Assembly (NCBI GenBank): GCA_041920505.1
Contig: JBHGXV010000039.1
Span: 62,001-126,000 of the forward strand
DNA length: 64,000 nt
Reading direction: 5' to 3'
Source: JBHGXV01 sp041920505
GTDB taxonomy: Bacteria > Bacillota > Bacilli > Brevibacillales > Brevibacillaceae
The translations under genes and the position numbers were made by a program. The notes beneath the pieces were generated by a model. It saw nothing but the letters and a program-made list of their open reading frames with translations, ran no database searches and had not been told where the DNA came from. The number at the start of each line of letters is the position of its first letter. Position 1 is the first letter of the stretch. This document shows positions 23,724 through 32,739 of the stretch, one piece after another.

Positions 23724-26700
23724 TCAATTCAGTTGTCGCAAGAGTTCGGATTCAAAGGGGAGTGCCGCTCCCTCATCCGGGAACGAAATGAGCGGCTCCT
23801 CCGGGATCAGAACCGGTTCGTCCGGAACCTCGATCGGCAATTCCGGAATGACTATCGGGTCCTCGCCCATCACCGGAATGGCCGGTAGCGGAATCACATT
23901 CTGTTTTTGCCTGGACAGTTTACCTGCTTCATTCTTGCCGTACGCCTGGGTCACTACCGTCTTCTTGTCATAGGTGGTCCAGACGGCAAAGGAGTACGTG
24001 CCTGCTTTCGGATTGATGAGGCGTGCCCCGTCCGCCCCGCCCGGGAAGGTGACGGTAACAGACTGTCCGGCCCCGATCGCCGTGGGCACAGGGATCGAAA
24101 CATAGGTAGAGCCGTTCCCTTTCGCTGCCGCCGTCGTCGGGACCCCATTGATCAGGATGTTTCCGGGTGCAATCGGCGAAGCAGGGAGGACCCCGGCCGG
24201 CATGGCCACCAGGATCGCCTGGCCTGGCGAGAGAGCGCCGTTTTCCGTCGTCGTAAACGTAAACCGATATTCCACATCCGCCTGACCTGGTTGGGTCGAA
24301 GAGACGGACATGGCCAGATTCTGGATTGGCACGCCCTCAAACGTGTAAGCAACCGTAGCACGCCCGTCGTAGGTGGTCCAGGCCAAAAATTTCTGTGCCC
24401 CTGCTCCAGGGTTGCGCAGGTGCGCTCCGTCAGGCCCTCCGGCAAACTTCACTTCTATCGGCTGACTGGCTCCGATGGGGGCCGGAATCGGGATGTTGAC
24501 ATACGTTCCGTACGTCTTGGCTTCCACCGTCGTCGGCTGGCCGTTCACCAGAATCTTTCCGGCCGGAATGGGGCCGGACGGCAGTACCCCCGCAGGCGCG
24601 TAAACGAAGAGCGATTGCCCGGTGTTCAGATCACCGTACGGACTGCTGACAAACCCGAACGTATACTCCACGTCTGCCTGGCCGGCCACGCCGGAGGACG
24701 GGGTTACGGTCAGATTTTGCACGGTCATCCCTTCAAACGTTTGGGAGATTGTGGTTCGTCCATCGTAGGTGGTCCAAACCAGGAACTTCTGCACACCCGC
24801 CCCAGGGTTCCGCAGATGGGCACCTTCCGCCCCACCGACAAATGTGACTTCCACTGGCTGGTTGGCCCCAATGGGGGTCGGAACCGGGATGTTGACATAC
24901 GTTCCGTACGCTTTTGCATCCGCCGTGGTCGGCTGACCGTTTACCAGAATCTTGCCCGCCGGAATCGTGGAGGCAGCCGGGAACACGCCGGCAGGTGCAT
25001 ACACGTAGATCGATTGTCCCACCGCCAGATCCCCGTTTGACCCCGTCGTAAAACCAAATCGGTACTCCACATCTTTTTCTCCGGCCGCGGTGGAAGCGGG
25101 AGTCATCCATGCTTCTTGTACGGAAGGCCCGGTGAACGAATACGCGATGGTGGCCCTTCCTTCATAGGTCGTCCAGATGAGGAACTTCTGTACACCCGCC
25201 CCTGGATTCCGCATGGCTACACCATCAGGTCCGCCGACGATCTTCACCCGAACCGGCTGATTGGGGCCGATGGCGGTCGGAACCGGGATGTTGACATACG
25301 TTCCGTACGCTTTTGCATCCGCTGTGGTCGGCTGATCGTTTACCAGAATCTTGCCGGCCGGGATCACAGGGACAGCGGGCAATACACCGGCTGGCGCATA
25401 GACGAAGATCGACTGTCCGGCCGCCAGATCTCCGTACGGACCTGTGGTAAATTCAAACGTAAACTCGACGCCACTTTCACCGCCCGTGACGGATGAAGGA
25501 ACCATCGAGGCATTGGCGACTGGCGATCCGTCAAAAGTGTGCAAAACGGTGGCTCTTGCGTCATATGTTGTCCATACCAGGAACGTTTGCTGCCCTGCTC
25601 CCGGATTGCGCAGGTTGGCGCCGTCTGATCCTTCCACGAATCTGATCTCGATCGGTTGTTCTCCCTTTACCTGAACAGGAGACGGAATCGCCACATAGTT
25701 GGGGTATGTTTTCACATCAACGGTGGTTGGAACCCCGTTTACCATGATTTTTCCAGCCGGAATCACGCCGTTCGGCAACACCCCGCCCGGAGTATACACA
25801 TAGATATAGTCACCTGCGCTCAGTTTCCCGAATCGGGATACCGTGAAGCCAAAACGATATTCGACTCCTTTCATCCCCGCGACACGGGAGGAAACGCTCA
25901 AGGATGGCATGGTGACCGGAACGCCGGTGAAGCTGGCTGTGGTTGTCGCCTTGTGGGGTCCCATGATCAGTCCAAACGACTTGTTCCCCATTCCGGGGTT
26001 TCGCAATCCCGCGCCGTCCGAACCGCCTGGAAACCGGATCTCAATCTTGGTCTTGGCCGGAATGGCGGCAGGCAAGGTTACTTTCACATAGTTCCTTCCA
26101 TTTCCTTTGCTCGGTGCGTCGGTAGGAACCCCGTTTACCGTGATTGTTCCAGCCGGAATCACCGATTTTGTAAACATGCCGGCAGGTGTGGTAAACACGA
26201 GCGCTTCTCCCTTTTGATAGGCAAAACGGGAAACGAACGACAGGGTATATTCCACATTCTCTTCGCCTGCCTGGTCTGATAAAGGTGCCACCTGGAATTC
26301 CGCAATGGACGAAGGAGCTTCCACGAAGGTGTAACTTACCATCTTTTCCGGATGTCGGCTGGTCTTGAGGGCAAACCAGTATGTTCCAGCGCCGGGATTG
26401 GACAAGCCGGCTCCTTCGACACCTCCCGCAAACAGTACCTCCACTTCCGAATGGGCCGGAATCTCCTGAGGAATCGTCAACGTGATGTTGTTGGCGTCCG
26501 CCGCCCGGACGGATTCCTGCAATTTCACCCCATTCACGGAAATGGTTTGGGCCGGAATCGGTTCATTTGGCAACACGCCGGCTGGCATGGTCAACGTGAT
26601 GGTGTCCCCTTTTTGCAGTTTTGTTTTTCCGGTTTGAAAACGAATCCGGTACTCCACATCCAGTTCACCGGCGTAATCGCTTGCTGGCGTCACCATGAGA

Positions 26701-28079
26701 TCGGACACCGGCTCCTGGGGTGCGTCCACAAAGGTGACGGAAGCGGTCGCCGCCTTATGCCTGCTGGTCTCCACCGCAAACGAGCTGTTTCCTGCCGCCG
26801 GATTGGATAGGCCGGCACCATTGGAACCGCCGACGAACACGATCTCGACCGGCTCCCCGGCATTGATGTCAGAAGGCAGGAAAAGACGAACCTGACGGCC
26901 ATCCGAGGCCACTTCCTGCTGAATCGGATTGCCGTTCAAAACTACTTTTCCAGCGGCGATGGACTTCTTTGGAAAGACGCCTTGCGGTGCGGTCAGGGTG
27001 ATCCAGTCCCCTTGCAACAGTTTGGCTTTGCCGCTGTTGAACGTGATGCGATACTCCACATTCTTTTCGCCCGCAATGAGAGAACCGGGCGAGACGGTGA
27101 ATTCCTCCGGAACGGAGCGCTCCACCTGGTAGGAGACTTTCGTTTCGGTCACCGCATGATTGGTCGTGGACAAGGAAAACACGTATTCCCCTGCAGGCGG
27201 ATTTTTCAACCCCGCTCCTTTGGATCCTCCGGCAAACAGAATCTGTACGCTCTGTCCCGCATTCAGGAAGTCTGATAGTTCCAATTCCAGGGAATTGCTG
27301 TTTTTCACTTTAATCGCATTCTTGATAACTTTTCCATTAATCGACACCGTTTTCGGCGGAATCACACTTTTCGTGAAGATGGGAGCGTCCGTCGAAAGAT
27401 TGATGGTATCCCCGATCAGGAGAGTTGCCTCACCTGTATGAAAAGAAACGGTATACTCGACGTCACGCTCATCCGGCAGTTGGGTGGCAGGAACAATTTC
27501 CACCTGTTCCAGAGAAGCTGCCTCAAACGTGTAAGTCGCCGCTGTGTAGTCGATATCCTTGGCGGAGATGCCAAACGACCTCTTTCCTGGAGTCGGATTG
27601 TAAAGAGCCGCCCCGTCCTCTCCGCCGAGGAACGTGATCGTGACGTTCTCTTTCTCATTCAGGGAAACGGGCGAAAGAAACGAGATGGATTTTCCGTTCC
27701 CTTTTGCCGTACGGGTCGTCGCCACCCCGTTCACCAGGATTTTCCCGGCGGCAATGGACGTGGGCAAAACCCCGGGTTCGGCAAAAAACGTAATTTCGCT
27801 GTTTTTTCCCAGACGTGTTTTTTCCCCCAGCGTAAAGGAAACCTGGTATTCCACATTCGGCTTTCCGGCAATATTGGAAGCAGGCGTGATGGTCAGATTC
27901 TCAATCTTCCCCCTCTGCTTCATCTCGGAAACCTTTTCCTCCACCTGGTGCGGCTGGTCCGTCCTGTCCCGCTGTTCCGCCTGCGAAACGCCGACAAATC
28001 CCGGAAATACCGGGATCAGGCACAGCACCAGCAAGATCTGCAACATTCTTCTGACTGAACCTGTTCCTCCTCTATTCAT
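23724..28079 (-). CDS. Giant secreted protein of ten tandem ~132-residue repeats, unknown
   Basis: 1451 residues. A basic N-terminus and hydrophobic core ending GFVGVSQA give a signal peptide of about 34 residues. A short charged segment follows (EEKVSEMKQRGKIE), then ten tandem repeats of about 132 residues. Each has VEY near the start, then PAGV(L/F)P, IPAGKI(L/T)VNG, a glycine-rich GG(P/S)DGA(H/G)LRNPGAG block and a closing WTTYD-RAT/TF strand. This looks like an all-beta extracellular domain. Repeats 6-9 are most alike; 1-5 are more diverged. The tail is Pro/acidic (PELPIEVPDEPVLIPEEP). No SLH domain, LPXTG motif, lipobox or catalytic motif was seen, so the anchoring is unknown. The ATG at 28079 follows AGGGGGAAAAGTA. 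It lies just downstream of the glycan operon. Confidence 0.85.
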   Translation of the reverse strand: MNRGGTGSVRRMLQILLVLCLIPVFPGFVGVSQAEQRDRTDQPHQVEEKVSEMKQRGKIENLTITPASNIAGKPNVEYQVSFTLGEKTRLGKNSEITFFAEPGVLPTSIAAGKILVNGVATTRTAKGNGKSISFLSPVSLNEKENVTITFLGGEDGAALYNPTPGKRSFGISAKDIDYTAATYTFEAASLEQVEIVPATQLPDERDVEYTVSFHTGEATLLIGDTINLSTDAPIFTKSVIPPKTVSINGKVIKNAIKVKNSNSLELELSDFLNAGQSVQILFAGGSKGAGLKNPPAGEYVFSLSTTNHAVTETKVSYQVERSVPEEFTVSPGSLIAGEKNVEYRITFNSGKAKLLQGDWITLTAPQGVFPKKSIAAGKVVLNGNPIQQEVASDGRQVRLFLPSDINAGEPVEIVFVGGSNGAGLSNPAAGNSSFAVETSRHKAATASVTFVDAPQEPVSDLMVTPASDYAGELDVEYRIRFQTGKTKLQKGDTITLTMPAGVLPNEPIPAQTISVNGVKLQESVRAADANNITLTIPQEIPAHSEVEVLFAGGVEGAGLSNPGAGTYWFALKTSRHPEKMVSYTFVEAPSSIAEFQVAPLSDQAGEENVEYTLSFVSRFAYQKGEALVFTTPAGMFTKSVIPAGTITVNGVPTDAPSKGNGRNYVKVTLPAAIPAKTKIEIRFPGGSDGAGLRNPGMGNKSFGLIMGPHKATTTASFTGVPVTMPSLSVSSRVAGMKGVEYRFGFTVSRFGKLSAGDYIYVYTPGGVLPNGVIPAGKIMVNGVPTTVDVKTYPNYVAIPSPVQVKGEQPIEIRFVEGSDGANLRNPGAGQQTFLVWTTYDARATVLHTFDGSPVANASMVPSSVTGGESGVEFTFEFTTGPYGDLAAGQSIFVYAPAGVLPAVPVIPAGKILVNDQPTTADAKAYGTYVNIPVPTAIGPNQPVRVKIVGGPDGVAMRNPGAGVQKFLIWTTYEGRATIAYSFTGPSVQEAWMTPASTAAGEKDVEYRFGFTTGSNGDLAVGQSIYVYAPAGVFPAASTIPAGKILVNGQPTTADAKAYGTYVNIPVPTPIGANQPVEVTFVGGAEGAHLRNPGAGVQKFLVWTTYDGRTTISQTFEGMTVQNLTVTPSSGVAGQADVEYTFGFVSSPYGDLNTGQSLFVYAPAGVLPSGPIPAGKILVNGQPTTVEAKTYGTYVNIPIPAPIGASQPIEVKFAGGPDGAHLRNPGAGAQKFLAWTTYDGRATVAYTFEGVPIQNLAMSVSSTQPGQADVEYRFTFTTTENGALSPGQAILVAMPAGVLPASPIAPGNILINGVPTTAAAKGNGSTYVSIPVPTAIGAGQSVTVTFPGGADGARLINPKAGTYSFAVWTTYDKKTVVTQAYGKNEAGKLSRQKQNVIPLPAIPVMGEDPIVIPELPIEVPDEPVLIPEEPLISFPDEGAALPFESELLRQLN
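23950..27920 (-). repeat. Ten tandem ~397-base coding repeats
   Basis: The ten protein repeats correspond to about 397-base units. The conserved 'TAGGTGGTCCA'-like segment recurs on the plus strand near 23967, 24367, 24761, 25157 and 25560. Units covering roughly 24350-25550 share long near-identical stretches such as GACATACGTTCCGTACG, which points to recent duplication or gene conversion. This region is likely to vary between strains and to mis-assemble. Confidence 0.8.
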
Positions 28080-28167
28080 TACTTTTCCCCCTATTCTCCC
28101 CATCTCGAAAGCAAAAAGGCGAGAACCTATCAAGTAGAATATAACATATGTTCTAATTTACAGAAAT

Positions 28168-28196
28168 ACGATAATTCAAAATCATATGAACATCAA
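28168..28196 (-). promoter_or_regulatory. Possible promoter for the repeat protein
   Basis: TTGATG, 17-base spacer and TATCGT inside a 125-base AT-rich gap after the DUF218 gene. A perfect AACATATGTT palindrome lies just downstream at about 28143-28152, a possible repressor site. No terminator is seen in the gap, so read-through from the glycan operon is also possible. Confidence 0.35.
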
Positions 28197-28204
28197 TCAT
28201 ATTA

Positions 28205-28870
28205 TTAGTATAAAACCCAATACCCGATCATTTTGGCGTATTCTTCTAAAACGAGATCGCGCATTTTGGCATTTTTCCACCAGTTATCCGCGTGAAATGG
28301 GCTGTTGGTCGTCGGGCTGGGAATCCACTGGTATGCGCTTCCTTGCTCATTCGTCAGATGCTCCAACGTCCAAAGGGAACGTCTCATGTGATAGGGAGAC
28401 GTCACCAGGATCCCGGATCGGAACCCCTGTTCCTTGAACAATTGCACCGTATTCCGGGCATTATCATAGGTGCTTTCCGCTTTTTCATCCAGGATAATGC
28501 GCTCAGGCGGAATCCCCCACTTCACTGCCTGTTCCTTCATCCGGAAGGCCCAGGAGATCGGCTTGGGGTACTTGCCGATCCCACCCGACAGAAAGATCTT
28601 TTCCGCGTAACCTTGTCGGTACAATTGGACGGCGTGGCTCAACCTCTCCAGCTTCTCTGCGCCTCCGAACACCACGATCACATCCGCTTTTTGCAACGGG
28701 CGTTCGACAACGAGGAACGCACCGATGCCCGTCAGGATTTCTTCCTTAAAGAGGACGGTTCCCGATACCAGCAAGAGAGGAATCACCAACCAGGCGATCA
28801 GCCGGTTGAGCCATTTTCTTTTTTTTGCCTTGCGCCGTTCCTTCAACCGTTGGGATCTGCTCAGCTCCAA
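28205..28870 (-). CDS. DUF218 (YdcF/SanA/ElyC-like) membrane protein
   Basis: 221 residues. A very basic N-terminus (LKERRKAKKRKW) and one membrane segment (about 24-42) precede the DUF218 domain: ADVIVVFGGAEKLERL, KIFLSGGIG, ERIILDEKAESTYDNARNT and GILVTSPYHMRRS. The Asp/Asn and Ser/His residues of these motifs line the family's presumed active site. Members in Escherichia coli (ElyC, SanA) affect envelope and lipid-carrier metabolism, so a role in recycling or modifying the glycan lipid intermediate is plausible. The TTG start at 28870 overlaps the preceding gene by 10 bases; the ribosome-binding site is weak and translation is probably coupled. Confidence 0.8.
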   Translation of the reverse strand: MELSRSQRLKERRKAKKRKWLNRLIAWLVIPLLLVSGTVLFKEEILTGIGAFLVVERPLQKADVIVVFGGAEKLERLSHAVQLYRQGYAEKIFLSGGIGKYPKPISWAFRMKEQAVKWGIPPERIILDEKAESTYDNARNTVQLFKEQGFRSGILVTSPYHMRRSLWTLEHLTNEQGSAYQWIPSPTTNSPFHADNWWKNAKMRDLVLEEYAKMIGYWVLY

Positions 28871-30846
28871 TTCACGTCAGCCCGCCTTTTCTCGAAACGT
28901 TCTCTCTGCTGCGTATACGGTTCCCCATCAGCCGCCGTCTCCATGATCGAAGAGATCCATTTATTCCGTACCTTCGGCTGCGAGTCTGCCCGATTGTCCG
29001 ATTCCTGCCATTGGTAGGAAGGGACAAACATCTGCAAGATTGCTCGGATTGTGTCCGGGGAGAGCGGGGATTCACTTTGATAGACGACGCGTTTCAGTTC
29101 CTGCAACATCTTAGCCAGATGAGCGGTGTCAACTTCCAATGGCTTTTCGATATAGATGCGGTTGTGTTTGGTCGATTGGGCACTCTCCTCGGTGAGCAGA
29201 ATCTCTTCGTACAATTTTTCACCCGGGCGAATCCCGGTGTAGACAATCCGAATATCCTTGTCCACCTCCAGACCGGACAGCCGAATCAAATCGCGAGCCA
29301 GTTGTTCAATTCGCACAGGCTCTCCCATGTCCAGTACAAACACTTCCCCGCCTTTTGCCAGAGCACCTGCCTGAATGACCAATTGTACCGCCTCGGAAAT
29401 GGTCATGAAATAGCGAACCATATCCGGATGAGTGACCGTAACGGGACCCCCTCGCTCGATTTGCCGCTTGAAGATCGGGATGACGCTGCCCCGGCTTCCC
29501 AGCACATTCCCAAATCGGACAGCGGCAAATTTGGTCGCGCTCCTTCTGGCCAAATCCTGAACGATCATTTCCGCGATCCGCTTGGTCACGCCCATCACAC
29601 TCGTCGGATTGACCGCTTTATCTGTGGAAATCATCACAAAGTGGCCCACCCCAAACTGATCGGCGCTTTCAGCCAGGATCTGCGTCCCGAACACGTTGTT
29701 TTTGATCGCCTCTCCCGGATTTGCTTCCATCATCGGGACATGCTTGTGGGCGGCAGCATGGAACACCACTTCCGGACGGTACTCCATAAACAGTTGCCGG
29801 ATCCGCCGCTCGTCCTGAATGTCGCCCACGATCACCGTCATACGCAGATCCGGGTGAAGGTGGCGCATCTCCCATTCAATCTCATGCAGACTGTTTTCTC
29901 CCCTGCCCAACAAAAGCAGCCGGGAGGGAGCAAAACGAGCCAGTTGCCGGCATAACTCCGAACCGATCGACCCGCCTGCCCCAGTGACCAGAACCGTTTT
30001 ACCGGTGACATACCCGGCAATTTCATCCAGATCGACCTGGACAGGCTCCCGTCCCAGCAAATCTTCCACCTGCACATCGCGGATCATGCTGACCGAAACC
30101 TTGCCGCTGATCACATCGCTGACACAGGGTAAAATCTTGATCTGGGCATCTGTTTCCTTGCAAATATTGATGATCTTCGCCACTTCTTCCCGGGAGGCGG
30201 AAGGAATCGCGATGATAATCAGATCCACCTCATTGCTTTTCGCAAGACGAGGGATGGCATACCGGTCCCCCAGCACTGATACGCCCAAGACTCTCATGCC
30301 GCATTTGAGCGGATCGTCATCGATAAATCCGGCGATATAGAATTCCTCTTGGTCGCTCTTTTTCAACTCCCGCGCGACCAGTACACCGGCATCGCCCGCC
30401 CCGACGATCAGAGCCTTTTTCAGTCGTCTTTTGCTCTTGCGGATATAGTCATCCTGTACGATCCGGATCAAAAAACGCGTCGCACCGATCCCGACCGTCA
30501 CCAGTAACCCGCAGATCACAATCACCGAGCGGGGAATGATGATGCTTTCGCCCCAAAACAGCAGGCTGTAATGAATGCCAAACACGACCAGCATGGATAA
30601 CGTGGTGGCCCGAACGATGGAGACCAACTCTCCAATGCTGGCGTACTGCCACAAACGTTGATAGAGTCGAAAGAAATGAAACAAGAGAAGCGTGATTCCC
30701 CAAAACAGGAGAAACACAACCCAAATCCCCTTCGTGACGGAAGGGGGAATCTCCCCGTCGAAACGCAGCAAATAGCTCGCGATCACCGCCAGTCCGATGA
30801 TCAACGAATCCATGATCCATAGAACGATCCTTTCACGAAGCGTCAT
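28861..30846 (-). CDS. pglF: UDP-N-acetylglucosamine 4,6-dehydratase, PglF/WbpM type
   Basis: 661 residues. Four or five membrane helices (1-125) are followed by a first Rossmann domain (LIVGAGDAGVLVARELKK) and a second catalytic SDR domain. The latter has VTGAGGSIGSELCRQLA, VFHAAAHKHVPMMEANP, STDKAVNP and PTSVMGVTK. The usual Tyr of YxxxK is Met here, the 'SMK' signature of the PglF/WbpM membrane dehydratases. The enzyme makes the 4-keto-6-deoxy sugar that PglE aminates. The C-terminal tail is charged. The ATG follows AAAGGGGGGACGAC. Genes for the next steps (PglE, PglD, PglC) lie immediately upstream in the operon. Confidence 0.88.
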   Translation of the reverse strand: MTLRERIVLWIMDSLIIGLAVIASYLLRFDGEIPPSVTKGIWVVFLLFWGITLLLFHFFRLYQRLWQYASIGELVSIVRATTLSMLVVFGIHYSLLFWGESIIIPRSVIVICGLLVTVGIGATRFLIRIVQDDYIRKSKRRLKKALIVGAGDAGVLVARELKKSDQEEFYIAGFIDDDPLKCGMRVLGVSVLGDRYAIPRLAKSNEVDLIIIAIPSASREEVAKIINICKETDAQIKILPCVSDVISGKVSVSMIRDVQVEDLLGREPVQVDLDEIAGYVTGKTVLVTGAGGSIGSELCRQLARFAPSRLLLLGRGENSLHEIEWEMRHLHPDLRMTVIVGDIQDERRIRQLFMEYRPEVVFHAAAHKHVPMMEANPGEAIKNNVFGTQILAESADQFGVGHFVMISTDKAVNPTSVMGVTKRIAEMIVQDLARRSATKFAAVRFGNVLGSRGSVIPIFKRQIERGGPVTVTHPDMVRYFMTISEAVQLVIQAGALAKGGEVFVLDMGEPVRIEQLARDLIRLSGLEVDKDIRIVYTGIRPGEKLYEEILLTEESAQSTKHNRIYIEKPLEVDTAHLAKMLQELKRVVYQSESPLSPDTIRAILQMFVPSYQWQESDNRADSQPKVRNKWISSIMETAADGEPYTQQRERFEKRRADVNWS

Positions 30847-30898
30847 GTCGTCCCCCCTTTCCTCTGTCTGTTTCGCCCGACTGCATGGGCACTCTTCC

Positions 30899-32038
30899 TT
30901 ACCTGTTCAGGTATTGTTCCATGCATGCGATCACATACGCTTGCTCTTGCTCTGTCATTCCGGAACCGGATGGCAGGCAGATTCCATTGGCATACAAGCA
31001 TTCGGAAACACTCACCTCGGGTTGATGAGGGTAATACGGCACCTCTTGAAACAGGGGTTGCAGGTGCAAAGGTTTCCAGACCGGACGAGCCTCAATCTGG
31101 TGCTGATCCAGATACGTGATCAGGTCTCTCGCTGTCACCCCCGTTTCAAACGGATCGACCAGCATGGCCGTCAACCAGCGGGTGGATCGGCTCTTGGCCA
31201 ACTCCGGCATGAAGGAAATCCCTTTTCGTTTACCTAAACGCTCCGCATAGCGGAAAAAGATGTTTCTGCGCGCCTCAATCCGCTCCGGGAGCGAACGCAT
31301 TTGTCCTCTCCCGACGGCGGCCAGAAGATTGCTCATCCGGTAGTTGTATCCCATCACACTGTGCTGATAGTGAATGGCCGGGTCTCTGGCCTGTGTCGCC
31401 AGAAAACGGGCTTTTTCCAACGCGTCCAGATCGTCAGCCACCAGCATGCCTCCGCCCGACGTGGTGACGATCTTGTTCCCGTTGAAGGAAAAAATGCCGA
31501 ATCGGCCAAACGTGCCGCTCGCTTTTCCCTTGTATTCCGCCCCCAGGGACTCGGCGGCGTCCTCGATCACAGGAACGCCATATTCCGCGCAGACGGCCAG
31601 CAGCGGATCCATATCGGCGCTTTGCCCATACAGATTGACGATGATGACCGCCTTGGGCAAGGCATTTTGCTTCGCCGCCTCTTCCATCGCCCTTCGCAGG
31701 GCAAGCGGTGACATGTTCCACGTAGTTGGTTCCGAATCGATAAAAACCGGACGCGCCCCCTGATACAAAATCGGGTTGGCGCTGGCGACAAACGTGAGCG
31801 TGGAGCAAAACACCACATCACCAGTCCCCACACCCAGCAAACGCAGCGCGAGATGGATGGCAGCCGTACCCGATGAGAGCGCAACCGCCCCTCGTGCCCC
31901 CACATACTCCGCCACTTCGCGCTCAAACGCGTCCACATGGGGCCCAAGCGGTGCGATCCAGTTGCTCGCCAATGCTTCCTCAACCAATGCCCTCTCCCAT
32001 TTTCCCAAATGGGGAGGTGACAGATAGATTCGTTTCAC
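30899..32038 (-). CDS. pglE: PLP-dependent UDP-sugar aminotransferase, PglE/DegT type
   Basis: 379-residue DegT/DnrJ/EryC1 family aminotransferase. It opens with YLSPPHLGKWERALVEEALASN. The PLP phosphate and ring contacts appear in SSGTAAIHLALRLLG and EDAAESLGAEYKG; the PLP-binding Lys is in SFNGNKIVTTSGGG. It should transfer an amino group to C4 of the 4-keto product of the PglF-like enzyme. The start is GTG at 32038, overlapping the stop of the acetyltransferase gene (GTGA), which signals translational coupling. Confidence 0.88.
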   Translation of the reverse strand: MKRIYLSPPHLGKWERALVEEALASNWIAPLGPHVDAFEREVAEYVGARGAVALSSGTAAIHLALRLLGVGTGDVVFCSTLTFVASANPILYQGARPVFIDSEPTTWNMSPLALRRAMEEAAKQNALPKAVIIVNLYGQSADMDPLLAVCAEYGVPVIEDAAESLGAEYKGKASGTFGRFGIFSFNGNKIVTTSGGGMLVADDLDALEKARFLATQARDPAIHYQHSVMGYNYRMSNLLAAVGRGQMRSLPERIEARRNIFFRYAERLGKRKGISFMPELAKSRSTRWLTAMLVDPFETGVTARDLITYLDQHQIEARPVWKPLHLQPLFQEVPYYPHQPEVSVSECLYANGICLPSGSGMTEQEQAYVIACMEQYLNR

Positions 32039-32730
32039 GTCCCATGCTCCCTTTCCTCAATCTCTTCCGCCTCTGATCCGGGATGAAACCGGATCGGTCT
32101 GGCCGGAACCCCCACCGCCGTACAGTCGGGAGGGATCGGACGCGTCACCACGGCACCGGCTCCGACGATTGAGCGGCTTCCCACCTCCATGCCCGGGAGG
32201 ATGACCGCTCCTGCTCCCACGGTGGCTTCCGCTCCAACGGTAACATGTCCTGACAGATTGGCTCCCGGAAACACATTGGCAAAATCCCCGATCCTTCCGT
32301 CATGTCCGATGGTAGAGCCGTAGTTGACGATCACGTGCCTGCCGATTTGCACATGGGTCGTGATCACGCTATGGGCGGCAACCATCGTCCCTTCGCCGAT
32401 CACCGTCTCATCCCCGATTACCGCCGTCGGATGGATCAGCGTGGCAAAAAAGAGCCGGGGGATCGTTTGCACAAGCCTTTCCACAATCGCTTTTCTGGCG
32501 CGGGCGTCTCCTATGGCGCAAACCAGATGAACCCCTTGCCATTCGGCACTTTCCAACAGCCGGGTCGTTCCCAAAACCGGGCAGCCGTTTCGAATCTGTC
32601 CGGTTGTCGCTGGGTCGTCATCCAGATACCCGAGCAAATCCCAGGTGGCGGATACCCGGTTGATGTCCTTGATCAGTTGTACCGTTTCCCTTCCATGGCC
32701 GCCTGCCCCGATTACCACGATCTTTTTCAT
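32035..32730 (-). CDS. pglD: UDP-amino-sugar N-acetyltransferase, PglD type
   Basis: 231 residues. An N-terminal nucleotide-sugar-binding domain (KKIVVIGAGGHGRETVQLI, then LLGYLDDDP) precedes a left-handed beta-helix of hexapeptide repeats (IGDETVIGEGTMVAAHSV onward). The catalytic His is probably in VNYGSTIGHDGRIGDF. The C-terminus closes with VVTRPIPPDCTAVGVPARPI. This two-part layout is that of PglD, which acetylates the C4 amine using acetyl-CoA to give UDP-N,N'-diacetylbacillosamine. The ATG follows GATAGGGGGATTGG. It overlaps pglE downstream by four bases and starts 9 bases after the pglC stop. Confidence 0.88.
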   Translation of the reverse strand: MKKIVVIGAGGHGRETVQLIKDINRVSATWDLLGYLDDDPATTGQIRNGCPVLGTTRLLESAEWQGVHLVCAIGDARARKAIVERLVQTIPRLFFATLIHPTAVIGDETVIGEGTMVAAHSVITTHVQIGRHVIVNYGSTIGHDGRIGDFANVFPGANLSGHVTVGAEATVGAGAVILPGMEVGSRSIVGAGAVVTRPIPPDCTAVGVPARPIRFHPGSEAEEIEEREHGT

Positions 32731-32739
32731 CCAATCCCC

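Noticed and set aside
23907..25040. Plus-strand frame opposite the repeat protein
   Set aside because: It only reflects the repeats read on the other strand.
23950..27920. CRISPR array or tandem mobile repeats
   Set aside because: The repeats are about 397 bases, keep one open reading frame and encode a repeated protein domain; there are no short repeats with unique spacers.
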